A stretch of DNA of 64,000 nucleotides from Vampirovibrio chlorellavorus (GCA_001858525.1 LAPX01000008.1:142138-206137), one strand, 5' to 3'. Shown: positions 9,432 through 19,026, counted from the first letter of the stretch. A program made the numbers and translations. The notes: generated by a model from the sequence alone, not told the origin.

Positions 9432-9836
9432 ATGACATCCACTCAACCGCCTGCCACCCGTTTGGTGTTACTGGCCCATGGCAGCCGAGATCCCCGTTGG
9501 CAAGCCCCCTTTGTGGACTTATTAAGCCAAGCACGGCAGCAACTGGGGGAATCCGCCGTGGATTTGGCCTACATGGAAATGTGCGCGCCTTCCCTGCTGG
9601 ATATTTCTGAACCCGCCTACCAGCAAGGGGTTCGCCATATCAAGGTTTTGCCCCTGTTTATGTCCGCCGGGGGTCATGTCAGCAAAGATCTGCCCATGCT
9701 GGCTGAACAGGTCATGATGGCCTTTGACGGGCTGGAAGTGGAGATTCTCCCCCCGGTGGGCGAGCATGACACGGTCATTGCAGCCTTCTTGTCCGTCATT
9801 ACCCAAAGCCTCCAGAGCAACTGCCCCACCCCCTAA
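9432..9836 (+). CDS. CbiX/SirB-type sirohydrochlorin chelatase-like protein
   Basis: LVLLAHGSRDPRWQAPF...LAYMEMCAPSL...VLPLFMSAGGHVSKDLP. Confidence 0.85.
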   Translation: MTSTQPPATRLVLLAHGSRDPRWQAPFVDLLSQARQQLGESAVDLAYMEMCAPSLLDISEPAYQQGVRHIKVLPLFMSAGGHVSKDLPMLAEQVMMAFDGLEVEILPPVGEHDTVIAAFLSVITQSLQSNCPTP

Positions 9837-9934
9837 TCCCAATCTGTGAAATCATCCTTTAAGATCGTCAAGTAAGATAGCGTAGTACGGAACGGCGCGC
9901 CCACATCTCATCCGTTCCCGCAAGGGGGAAAGCC

Positions 9935-11434
9935 ATGCAACCGAACGAACACACCATTCTGGTCCTGGGGGCCACGGGCTACGTGGGAGGCCGTCTGGTG
10001 CCTCGCCTGTTACAGGCTGGCTACCGGGTCCGGGCGGCCAGCCGCTCCACCCGAAAACTGGAAAGCCGCAGCTGGGGGCATCACCCACTGGTAGAACTGG
10101 TGGCCGTGGATGTCACCGACCGGGCCTCTCTGACCCAAGCGGTTCAGGGCTGCACGGTGGTCTATTATCTGGTGCATTCCATGGACCCGTCCAATCAGGA
10201 TTTTTCCGAAGTAGACCGCATGGCGGCGGCCAATATGGTCCAAGCCGCTCAAGACGGCGGACTCAGCCGCATTATTTATCTCAGCGGGCTGGGACACGAT
10301 GACGGGGATCTCAGCAAACATTTAAAGTCTCGCACCGAGGTGGCCCACATTTTAAGCGAAGGCCCCGTGCCAGTGACCGTCTTGCGGGCGGCCATGATCA
10401 TCGGCTCGGGCAGCGCCTCCTTCGAGATTTTGCGCTATCTGGTGGATCGCTTGCCGGTCATGATTACCCCCAAGTGGCTGTCCACCCCCTGCCAGCCCAT
10501 CGCCATCCGCAATGTGCTTAATTACCTACTGGGCTGCTTGCAGCACCCAGAGACCACCGGAGAAACCTATGACATCGGCGGAGAGGATATTCTTACCTAC
10601 CGGCAGCTCATGGAAATTTATTCGGAAGAGGCCAAGTTGGGCCATCGCTGGATTATTCCCATTCCCTTTTTTACGCCGACCCTCAGCTCCTACTGGATTC
10701 ATCTGGTCACCCCGGTATCGGCCAGCATTGCCCGTCCCCTGGCGGAAGGCCTGCGCAACCCGGTGGTGTGCGGAGAAAGCCGCATCAGGGAGATCATCCC
10801 CCAGGAGCTGCTGAGTGTGCGAGAGGCCATTCACCTGGCTTTGGACAATATTGTGCGCCAAAGCGTGGAAAGTCACTGGACGGACGCAGGCTATCTGCCG
10901 CCGGTGGAAACCCGATACCCCGGCGATCCGGACTGGGCTGGCGGCAGCCTGTTCAAGGACCGGCGGGTCATTCGGGTGGAAGGGGCCATTGAGGATTTAT
11001 GGCATGCCATTGTGCGCATTGGCGGAGAAAATGGCTGGTATTACGGCAACTGGCTTTGGAGCATCCGGGGTCTGCTGGACAAACTATTCGGCGGGGTGGG
11101 CAGCTACCGGGGACGCCGCGATCCGGAGCGGGTTTGCCCGGGGGATGCCCTGGACTTCTGGCGGGTACTGAACGTGGACGAGCCCAAACGCCTGCGTCTG
11201 CTGGCAGAAATGAAAGTACCGGGTCTGGCCGTGCTGGAGTTTTTAATCACCCCGCTGGAAAACGGGCAACTGGAATTGGCCCAGACCGCCTGGTTTGCTC
11301 CCCGTGGCCTGGGTGGCCTGCTTTACTGGTACGCGGTGGCCCCCTTGCATAATTTAGTGTTCAACGGCATGCTGCGGGGCATCGCCAAGGCCTCCCACCG
11401 TCCCATCCTTCAGGGCCCCCTGCGCACGCATTAA
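9935..11434 (+). CDS. SDR-family NAD(P)-binding oxidoreductase with C-terminal DUF2867-like domain
   Basis: ILVLGATGYVGGRLVPRLLQAGYRVRAASRS; C-terminal GSYRGRRDPERVCPGDALDFWRVLNVDEPKRLRLLAEMKVPG. Confidence 0.85.
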   Translation: MQPNEHTILVLGATGYVGGRLVPRLLQAGYRVRAASRSTRKLESRSWGHHPLVELVAVDVTDRASLTQAVQGCTVVYYLVHSMDPSNQDFSEVDRMAAANMVQAAQDGGLSRIIYLSGLGHDDGDLSKHLKSRTEVAHILSEGPVPVTVLRAAMIIGSGSASFEILRYLVDRLPVMITPKWLSTPCQPIAIRNVLNYLLGCLQHPETTGETYDIGGEDILTYRQLMEIYSEEAKLGHRWIIPIPFFTPTLSSYWIHLVTPVSASIARPLAEGLRNPVVCGESRIREIIPQELLSVREAIHLALDNIVRQSVESHWTDAGYLPPVETRYPGDPDWAGGSLFKDRRVIRVEGAIEDLWHAIVRIGGENGWYYGNWLWSIRGLLDKLFGGVGSYRGRRDPERVCPGDALDFWRVLNVDEPKRLRLLAEMKVPGLAVLEFLITPLENGQLELAQTAWFAPRGLGGLLYWYAVAPLHNLVFNGMLRGIAKASHRPILQGPLRTH

Positions 11435-11630
11435 AAATCAACTTAACAGCGGCCTCGGTTTTGGGCAAAATAAGGGAATGTTTCGGTTTTGTTCGCTCAG
11501 TTTCAAATCCGATTCGTTTTCCTTCTGAAAGGCCCGGTTCGCTCTGAGTTCTCCTCCCTTTGCCACTACCACTCTGGGGCGCCCGCTGCCCCAATGGCCC
11601 CTACCCAATGGGTCAAAATCGGTTGCGCCC

Positions 11631-13070
11631 ATGGGCGCTACTCAGGCGGCCTCTGGCCCCACAGTCTCCGGGCCGCTGTTTGGCCCACCCATTCCCGGCG
11701 ATCAGTTCACACCCTGGCGGCAAGCCCTGACCCCGGAAGGTCTGGCCTTTCACTACTACGATCTGGGGGAGGCCTACTACAAGGCCAGCCGCTTTGGGCA
11801 CGCCATTCAGGCCTATGATCAGTACCTGACCCTCAAACCCAGCGATGTCCAGGTCTTAAACAAACGCGGGGTCGCCAAGGCCGCCAAAAAAGATTACGTG
11901 GGGGCCATTGCCGACTACAGCATGGCCATTGCCATCAATCCCCAGTTTTACAACGCCTACCTGAACCGAGGCAACCTGTGGGTCTATCTGGGAGACTTCG
12001 CCCAAAAAGTGGGCCAACCCGAAGTCGCCCAGCGGGATTACCAACTGGCCCTGAACGATTACGGGCAGGCCGTCCGCCTGAACCCCATGAACAGCGCCGC
12101 CTACGAAAACCGGGCCGAACTGTACTCGGATCTGGGCATGCACAGCCTGGCCCTGCAAGACAAAGGCCGGGTCATCCAGCTTCAGAAGATGAAGACCCCC
12201 ACCTCCCTGCGATTACCCGTGTGCCCCCCCAGGGTGGCCCTGGTTTTGGCCAACGATGACTACGCTGGCTATGACAACGACCTGCAAGGCGGCCCCCTGC
12301 GGGATGCCCAGCGGGTGGCCAGTGTGCTGCGCAGTCAGGGTTTTTACGTGATGACCTGCTACAACCAAAGCGGTCCGGCCATGAAGGAGCAGGTGCGACA
12401 GTTCACCAACAAGCTGCGAGAGAACCCGGGAGCGGTGTCCATGGTCTACTACTCCGGCCACGGCGGGTCGATCAACGGCAATAACTACCTCATCCCCACC
12501 GAATTTACCGGCTCCCTGCCGCCCGATTTCGAGCAAAGCGCCGTCTCCGTGGATTATTTGCTAAAAGAGTTAAAGCAGGCGGGCAGTTACTTCAACATGA
12601 TTTTTCTGGATGCCTGCCGCACCCCCCTGATGAACGGCACCCTGTTTCGCTCCGGTAAAACGGCCCTCAAACAATGGGAAACAGAACCTGGCCCCGGTTT
12701 GGCCAACACCTGGATTGAATACGCCTCCCGGCCCAAAATGCCCGCTATCCAGAAGGGCAATGAAGGCCTGTACACCAAGTATCTGGTGGAATTTATGGCC
12801 CGCCCCGATCTGAACCTGAAAGAAGTGTCCATGTACACCAGCTACGCCCTGGAAAGTGACCCCACCGCCCAGCGGGAAGGCCAACATGCCCGCACCCAAA
12901 CCGACTTATCGCACACGGAAAGTATTGCCCAGGCCTTTTCCTTTGCCCGGCACTGCGCCAATCCCCTGCCGCATGTGCGTTTATCCACAACGCCGTGGGC
13001 CAACTTATCAGGGACAAGCTTTCCGGGGTCCGATTTAACCAGCGCCCCTCAGCCCCCCTTTTCCAGTTAG
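11631..13070 (+). CDS. TPR repeats plus caspase-like (peptidase C14 / orthocaspase) protein
   Basis: TPR units (YYDLGEAYYKASRFGHAIQAYDQYLTLKP); RVALVLANDDYAGYDNDLQGGPLRDAQRVASVLRSQGF; catalytic YYSGHGG and LDACRTP. Confidence 0.88.
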   Translation: MGATQAASGPTVSGPLFGPPIPGDQFTPWRQALTPEGLAFHYYDLGEAYYKASRFGHAIQAYDQYLTLKPSDVQVLNKRGVAKAAKKDYVGAIADYSMAIAINPQFYNAYLNRGNLWVYLGDFAQKVGQPEVAQRDYQLALNDYGQAVRLNPMNSAAYENRAELYSDLGMHSLALQDKGRVIQLQKMKTPTSLRLPVCPPRVALVLANDDYAGYDNDLQGGPLRDAQRVASVLRSQGFYVMTCYNQSGPAMKEQVRQFTNKLRENPGAVSMVYYSGHGGSINGNNYLIPTEFTGSLPPDFEQSAVSVDYLLKELKQAGSYFNMIFLDACRTPLMNGTLFRSGKTALKQWETEPGPGLANTWIEYASRPKMPAIQKGNEGLYTKYLVEFMARPDLNLKEVSMYTSYALESDPTAQREGQHARTQTDLSHTESIAQAFSFARHCANPLPHVRLSTTPWANLSGTSFPGSDLTSAPQPPFSS

Positions 13071-13076
13071 GCCCAG

Positions 13077-13292
13077 TTAGGCGTAGATATCCAGTTTCCG
13101 GCCCAGATTTGGGTTTAAGGGTTGACTGGGTTTATTGGGCGCTTGGACAGCCGCTGTTTGCCCGAAAGAAACGGTTTTGGCACCAAAAGCCGGAGAGGCT
13201 TGGGCGGCCTGAGTGGGCTGTGCGGCCCGCTGCGCTGGCAAGCGATTGGCTTGCTGAACCGGATAATGGCTACCGAAGGATTGAATACGCAT
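13077..13292 (-). CDS. Hypothetical small protein with FG motifs
   Basis: MRIQSFGSHYP...SPAFGAKTVSFGQTA; 71 aa. Confidence 0.45.
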   Translation of the reverse strand: MRIQSFGSHYPVQQANRLPAQRAAQPTQAAQASPAFGAKTVSFGQTAAVQAPNKPSQPLNPNLGRKLDIYA

Positions 13293-13478
13293 GGTAGAAG
13301 TCCAGTCTTAATTTTTACAGGAAGGGCTTAACTGTGATGAATGGCGATAAATCTATTTTGATTTTATGGGTTGGTTTTATCGCCTGATTTTATTGTCCCA
13401 TGACTCTACCACAAACACCGGGGAAAAGCCGTTTTAAGGCATGCCAGCATGGGTTTGGCCATTTCAAGCTTTACAAAA

Positions 13479-13523
13479 CCGTCACCAAACTGTCATCAAG
13501 TTGTCTTACAACTGACGCATAAT
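13479..13523 (+). promoter_or_regulatory. Pho-box-like direct-repeat array with -10 (CATAAT)
   Basis: CCGTCAC-CAAA-CTGTCAT-CAAG-TTGTCTT, 11-bp period; CATAAT follows the last unit by 10 nt. Confidence 0.6.
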
Positions 13524-13529
13524 GTCACC

Positions 13530-13631
13530 CATAGACAGTGAGACGCAAGCAATTGCGGATCTGGATGAAGATACCCCCTAACATATAGCAATCCCTGACT
13601 CGCCCGGTGTTACCATCTGGCGGGTCTTTTT
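13530..13631 (+). ncRNA. Candidate Pho-regulated small RNA (~100 nt)
   Basis: Bounded by the Pho-box/-10 upstream and by terminator GACTCGCC-N14-GGCGGGTC-TTTTT at 13597..13631; no substantial ORF. Confidence 0.45.
13597..13631 (+). terminator. Intrinsic terminator
   Basis: 8-bp stem (one G-T) followed by TTTTT. Confidence 0.7.
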
Positions 13632-13737
13632 GTATGCCACCAAACAAGCCCCCGCAAAGCGCAAATCCCTGTTGCCAAGAGTAACATAACACCCCACTCA
13701 GCGAAGAACCAAAAAGAATTTAGGCCAGTTCAAGGAC

Positions 13738-14937
13738 TTAGACAACTTCAGCAGTGGCCGGGTCCAGGGTAAAGCTAAAGGTAGACCCTTTGCTGTCGTT
13801 GCTTTCCACCCAGATTTCCCCGTTATGGAGCTGCACAATGTGTTTGACAATGGATAAGCCCAGCCCAGTGCCGCCCATCTCCCGGGAACGGGCCTTGTCC
13901 ACCCGGTAAAAACGCTCAAAAATACGGGAATGGTACTTGGGATCAATGCCCATACCGTTATCGATGACATCCACCTGAATTTTTTGGCGATCATTCAGAC
14001 CGGCCTTGACCACCACCTGCCCTTCGGTGGGGGTGTATTTAATGGCGTTATCCAGCAGATTGGTTAATACCTGCTGCAAGCTGCTGAGATCGGCCAGCGC
14101 TCTGGGCAGAGAGTCGCTGATTTCCAAGGACACCTGAATCTTCTTTTCATCGGCCTTATCCTGAACCAGGGTCAGCACCTGCTGAATCAACCCTTGCACA
14201 GAAGTGGGCAGAAACTCCGGCTTATAATCGGGCGATTCCAGCTTGGAAAGATCTAGCAAATCTTCCACCAGTTGGGTTAGGCGCAAGGAATGCCGGTGAA
14301 TGACCTTGATAAAATCCAGACACACGGCCGGGTCATCGACGGCCCCGTCCAGCAAGGTTTCGGAATAACCTTCAATGGCACTGAGCGGGGTGCGTAACTC
14401 GTGAGACACATTGGCCACAAAATCCCGCCGCATGCGCTCGGTCTGACGAATATCGGTAATATCATGAAAAATGATCACACAACCATCCACCGTCTGCGGA
14501 CTGGGATCTTCCGAGGGCGTAATGGTGCGGACATCGGGCTCCCCGGTGCCCAACAACCCCGGAATGTTAATGGGCACAATATGGGCCTCAAAAAACAGGG
14601 GCTGTGGATAGCCTTGTTCCAGGGTAATCTCTTCCACGCAGGTGTTTGCAGTGGAAAGCACCGTGTGCATGGCGGTTAAAAACATCGGATTCTGAATGAC
14701 CGCATCGACTTGCTGACCCACCACATCGTCTTTCAACTGCAAAAACTGCTTCAGAGAGCGGTTGACCTGCAAAATCTGCCCCTGGCGATCGCAAATCAGA
14801 ATGCCGTCCCGAAACTCCTTCAACAGCATCATTAAAATGTGCTGCTCCCGGAACAGGTGCTTGAGCTGGCTAAAACTTTTGGACGGGGTGGGGGGAAGGG
14901 TGGTCATAGGGGGTGTATGGCAATCTATCTCAGGCAT
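13738..14937 (-). CDS. Sensor histidine kinase, PhoR-like (PAS + HisKA + HATPase)
   Basis: FVANVSHELRTPLSAIEGYSETLLDG; DVIDNGMGIDPKYHSRIFERFYRVDKARSREMGGTGLGLSIVKHIVQLHNG; start 5 nt from the end of the response regulator gene. Confidence 0.93.
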   Translation of the reverse strand: MPEIDCHTPPMTTLPPTPSKSFSQLKHLFREQHILMMLLKEFRDGILICDRQGQILQVNRSLKQFLQLKDDVVGQQVDAVIQNPMFLTAMHTVLSTANTCVEEITLEQGYPQPLFFEAHIVPINIPGLLGTGEPDVRTITPSEDPSPQTVDGCVIIFHDITDIRQTERMRRDFVANVSHELRTPLSAIEGYSETLLDGAVDDPAVCLDFIKVIHRHSLRLTQLVEDLLDLSKLESPDYKPEFLPTSVQGLIQQVLTLVQDKADEKKIQVSLEISDSLPRALADLSSLQQVLTNLLDNAIKYTPTEGQVVVKAGLNDRQKIQVDVIDNGMGIDPKYHSRIFERFYRVDKARSREMGGTGLGLSIVKHIVQLHNGEIWVESNDSKGSTFSFTLDPATAEVV

Positions 14938-14941
14938 TGAT

Positions 14942-15712
14942 CTAAAGAATGGGGCTGGACACGGAAACGGCAGGTGATTCCAGCGCTACTGATTCGGGAG
15001 CATTCGTATTGGCCGGTGCATCCATCGTAATGCGATACCCCAGCCCCCGCACAGTCTCGACCATATCCCGGGCCGGACCCAGCTTGGCCCGCAGCCGCTT
15101 GACCTGGGCATCCACAGTGCGGTCCATCACCGATTCTGCCTCTTCCTGCCAAACGGTTTCCAGCATCTGCTCCCGGGTTTTGACCCGGTTAGGCTGGCTG
15201 GCCAGGGCCATTAAAATCTTGAACTCGGTGTGGGTCAGCGAAATATCCTGATCGCTGACCAGTACCCGGAACTCCTCCGGAAAAATTTTGAGACGACCCA
15301 GCTCAATGCATTTGCTTTCCGCCTCACCGGGACGCGGCCCAGAGGTTCGGGCCAACATGGCCTTGACTCGCAAAACCAGCTCTTTGGGGCTAAAGGGCTT
15401 AATCACATAATCTTCCACCCCGCATTCAAAGCCGGTCACCCGGTTATACTCAGAAGATCGGGCGGTCAGCATGATAATGGGAATATGGCGGGTTTCCGCA
15501 CTGCCCTTGAGATCCCGGCAAATATCGTACCCGGAACGATCCGGCAGCATCAAATCCAGAATAATCAGGTTGGGCTGGAAGCTTTCCACCAAGGGCAACA
15601 CGGATGAACCATTGTAAGCCGATTCCACCTGCAAGCCATTTTTTTCCAAGTTATAACGAACCAGATTCACCAGGTCTTTTTCATCATCAACAACCAAAAT
15701 GCGGGATGTCAT
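14942..15712 (-). CDS. OmpR/PhoB-family response regulator
   Basis: MTSRILVVDDEKDLVNLVRYNLEKNG; LIILDLMLPDRSGYDICRDLK; C-terminal winged helix VMDRTVDAQVKRLRAKLGPARDMVETVRGLGYRI. Confidence 0.95.
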   Translation of the reverse strand: MTSRILVVDDEKDLVNLVRYNLEKNGLQVESAYNGSSVLPLVESFQPNLIILDLMLPDRSGYDICRDLKGSAETRHIPIIMLTARSSEYNRVTGFECGVEDYVIKPFSPKELVLRVKAMLARTSGPRPGEAESKCIELGRLKIFPEEFRVLVSDQDISLTHTEFKILMALASQPNRVKTREQMLETVWQEEAESVMDRTVDAQVKRLRAKLGPARDMVETVRGLGYRITMDAPANTNAPESVALESPAVSVSSPIL

Positions 15713-15792
15713 GGGGTGGGATCCGTCTGGCAAGTGTGACTGAGCTTTGGGTAAGCCTTACGCTGAAGGCATGATAACCGAAACAGGTGCGG

Positions 15793-16482
15793 CTAAGCCA
15801 TGGAAGTTGTAAAAACTGGCCCCAGCGGGGCGGATAGAAATGGGTTGTGTGCCGACTGGCTGGACAAACCCAGAGGAATAAATTGAGGTACAAACTGCGG
15901 GATAAACTGTGGCAAAACCGGGCTGGTAAAAGGAGAAGGGTTGTTGTCCGACCCGGGGCCCGACTGGGCGAACGTTAAGGGCTGATGTTTGATAGAATGA
16001 GCGTCGCCGCTCATTTTTTTTTCAGCCACTTTAGCGTTGATGGCATCCTCATCCCCATCATCCTCAGAATGATCCTCATCCCCTTCAATCACGCTTTCAT
16101 TCAGCTCTCCACCGGGCTTCCAGATGTTGCGAGGCGCCACTTTCCGGCTAATGGCCTCCGCAGCGAAAATACCCAGGGTAATGGGGATGGACTTCAGCAG
16201 AATGTGATGACTGGCCGCCTTTTGCAATAAGGTTTTGAGCCCCTGAAAGGGAATGTGCTTCAGGCTGAATTGATGACCCAGCCAGTCCAGCGCAGCGGTA
16301 AGCGCGGACACCATGCCCAAGGTCGCGGATTCGCGCTGGATGGTGTTCTTTTTCACCTGCCAGGGGGCATTGCGGTCATCCCAAACCCGATAGCCACTAC
16401 CGACACCTTTGGTGGCCACGGCCGCCAAAGCAGTGTGGAATACTTCACGAGCGACGCTGGTTGTAACGGGGCTGATGGCCAT
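15793..16482 (-). CDS. Hypothetical protein, first gene of a likely operon with the response regulator and kinase
   Basis: 229-aa ORF; Pho-box-like promoter upstream; C-terminal QFIPQFVPQFIP repeats. Confidence 0.6.
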   Translation of the reverse strand: MAISPVTTSVAREVFHTALAAVATKGVGSGYRVWDDRNAPWQVKKNTIQRESATLGMVSALTAALDWLGHQFSLKHIPFQGLKTLLQKAASHHILLKSIPITLGIFAAEAISRKVAPRNIWKPGGELNESVIEGDEDHSEDDGDEDAINAKVAEKKMSGDAHSIKHQPLTFAQSGPGSDNNPSPFTSPVLPQFIPQFVPQFIPLGLSSQSAHNPFLSAPLGPVFTTSMA

Positions 16483-16529
16483 TGTGGCAACAGGCTTTCC
16501 TAGTCATTTGATATCCTGAATATGAGCTC

Positions 16530-16563
16530 ATCCTATGGAAGTCCTGTGACATTTTGATGACAG
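16530..16563 (-). promoter_or_regulatory. Pho-box-like element with -10
   Basis: Minus strand: CTGTCAT-CAAA-ATGTCAC-N10-TAGGAT. Confidence 0.6.
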
Positions 16564-16731
16564 CATGACCGAGTGATACGAAATGTTAACTTGCCCCTTA
16601 CCTTTCAGCGCTCTTCCCACCACCCATATTCTCTGTATATGGCATTTCATTAAGAAATATTTATAAAAAATTAAAGATCTGAATTGCCTGACCGAAACAC
16701 AAAATAATGCACTTCCACAGGTTGCAATTCC

Positions 16732-18420
16732 ATGGGTTTCTCTATCATTATTTCCAATTTAGTTGGGTCAGGACCCGTTGCCCTGAAATGGTCCGCACTG
16801 ACGGCCTTGCCGTTGCTGCCCCAATCACAGGCGGCTCCGCCAGTGGGCATGCAGACGCAATTGCACAGCGATAATACCGTTTTCTCCGGCTGGCTGGAGC
16901 AATTGGCTCAGCAGTTCTCTCAATCCAGCCTGTATGGATTCGTGGATTTCCACGCCTTGGGTTGGCTGCTCTTCTTCTGCTCCATCCTGCTTTACCTGAT
17001 GAACAAGGAGCAATGGTTGCGCATGCAGCGAGAACTGCGCAAAATGGCCATGTTTGATCCCCTGACCGGCTTGCACAACCGTACCCTGCTGGAAGAAACG
17101 GTTCGTGAAAAAATACAGGCCTACAAAGGCAGCCAAAAAAAGTTTGCCCTGCTCTTAGGAGACCTGGATCGCTTTCAACAGGTCAATGACACCCTGGGCC
17201 ACCACGCCGGGGATAATTTACTGAAACAAGTGGCCTTCCGCCTGAAAAACATTCTGCGCAGCACCGACTTTGTGGCTCGGTTAGGCGGGGATGAATTCGC
17301 CATTGTTCTGAGTTCACTGGACCATGAGGGATTCGTCAATCAACTGGCCGAACGCATTCAGAAAACGCTGGATGAGCCCATCCTGATTGACAGCATGCCC
17401 ATCAAAGCGGGCATGAGTCTGGGCATCGTCTTTTACCCGGACGATGGTGAAGATCTGGATACCCTGATGCGACATGTGGATATTGCCCTGTACCGGGCCA
17501 AGGAGCGTCGGGATTGCTTTACCTTTTACGATGAGGAAATGGATGAATACAACCGCAAACACATGCAACTGCAGAACGATTTGCGGGAAGCCATTAAAAA
17601 TCAGGATCTGGAAGCCTATTACCAGCCCAAGGTAGACTGCAATACCCATCAGGTAAAAGGTTTAGAGGCTTTGGCCCGCTGGATTCACCCGGAGCGGGGC
17701 ATGATCTCCCCGGCGGAATTTATTCCCATCGCCAAAAAGAACAACCTGATTGGTGGGCTAACCATGCTGATGCTGGAAAAGTCCATCCAGCAAATCAGCC
17801 AACTCTATCATCAGGGCGTGGAAATCCTGTTATCGGTGAACATTACCGAAGAGAACCTGGGCGATCTGGACTTCCCGGAGGCTGTGGCGGAAATTCTTAA
17901 GCGCCACGACTTCCCCGCAAGCTGTCTGGAGCTTGAAATTACGGAAGATGTGATTATTGATAACGTGAAAAACGCCGCTCAAGTCACCGAGAAACTCAAA
18001 AACCTGGGCATCCAGATGTCCATCGACGACTTTGGCACCGGCAACTCCTCTATCTCGTATCTGAAGAAACTGCCCATCAACACCCTTAAAATCGATCTCT
18101 CCTTTATTCGGGAAATGAACCGCAGTGCCGATGACGCCGCCATTGTCAAAAACACCATTATCCTCAACAAAAGTCTGGGCCTGTCCGTGGTAGCCGAAGG
18201 GGTGGAAGACGAATTAACCTTGCAGCGTCTGAACGACTGGGGCTGCGATCTGGCCCAGGGGTTTTATGTCTGCAAACCGGTGCCGCAAGCAGAACTGATA
18301 CACTGGCTTGAAAAAGGACCCTGGAAACCCATTTTACGCAAGCAATCCGCCCAGCCTTCAGCGGAAGAGACCTCGAACATCCGACCCTTCAAACGCTGGC
18401 AGGCCGGGGGCATGGAATAA
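16732..18420 (+). CDS. Diguanylate cyclase/phosphodiesterase (TM + GGDEF + EAL)
   Basis: DPLTGLHNRTLLEE, RLGGDEFAIVL, YYQPKVDCNTHQVKGLEALARW, SIDDFGTGNSSISYL. Confidence 0.96.
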   Translation: MGFSIIISNLVGSGPVALKWSALTALPLLPQSQAAPPVGMQTQLHSDNTVFSGWLEQLAQQFSQSSLYGFVDFHALGWLLFFCSILLYLMNKEQWLRMQRELRKMAMFDPLTGLHNRTLLEETVREKIQAYKGSQKKFALLLGDLDRFQQVNDTLGHHAGDNLLKQVAFRLKNILRSTDFVARLGGDEFAIVLSSLDHEGFVNQLAERIQKTLDEPILIDSMPIKAGMSLGIVFYPDDGEDLDTLMRHVDIALYRAKERRDCFTFYDEEMDEYNRKHMQLQNDLREAIKNQDLEAYYQPKVDCNTHQVKGLEALARWIHPERGMISPAEFIPIAKKNNLIGGLTMLMLEKSIQQISQLYHQGVEILLSVNITEENLGDLDFPEAVAEILKRHDFPASCLELEITEDVIIDNVKNAAQVTEKLKNLGIQMSIDDFGTGNSSISYLKKLPINTLKIDLSFIREMNRSADDAAIVKNTIILNKSLGLSVVAEGVEDELTLQRLNDWGCDLAQGFYVCKPVPQAELIHWLEKGPWKPILRKQSAQPSAEETSNIRPFKRWQAGGME

Positions 18421-18499
18421 ACGGGGCATGGCATCACTAAGCGTAAGGCTGCCCTTCCCCAAACGTTTGTAAAACTGCGTGCAGCTCAGACCCAATAAA

Positions 18500-18526
18500 A
18501 AAGCGAGGAATTGACATCCTCGCTCT
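18500..18526 (-). terminator. Intrinsic terminator (minus strand)
   Basis: Minus strand GCGAGGA-loop-TCCTCGC-TTTTTTATT. Confidence 0.65.
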
Positions 18527-19000
18527 CATCAGTAGTGGAATACAAAGGCCAAGGGCCTTTTTTCCTCACATTGGGCGACTAATGCGCGAATGCGCCGATT
18601 GAATCGCACCCCCCACGGCTCTCTCCTCTCTCTAAACGGACGGGGAAGGTAGACATTCCCCCCAATTTTTCGGTCACCGCAGCCAATGACCACACTGGCT
18701 TCATCACACTGAACAGGCCCGCAAGCACCCCTCTCAGGCCCCGGCCATCCAGATCCAGAAAATCCAGACCAAAGGAACTCAAAGCACGGAAATCCAAAGG
18801 AGCGTAAGCCCAATGGCATCGCATCATGCAGTGCTGAACCTGTTGATTCTTCAAAATCATAAGGTAAACTCTCCGCCGGGTCCGCCTAAAGCGTTCCCGA
18901 TTTAATTGGGTAGGCTGTACGTTCAAACGCCATCATGCAAGCTTTGGGAAATCCAAGCGTGGCGTTTGTTTCAAACTATTTGCGCTAAAAATAAAACTTT

Positions 19001-19026
19001 AAAAATGCTCACCATCAAAGGTGAGC
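19001..19026 (-). terminator. Intrinsic terminator downstream of coaE
   Basis: Minus strand GCTCACC-TTTGAT-GGTGAGC-ATTTTTAAAG. Confidence 0.65.

Noticed and set aside
13343-13384. GGCGATAAA...TTTATCGCC inverted repeat as a terminator
   Set aside because: Loop over 20 nt and no adjacent T-tract on either strand
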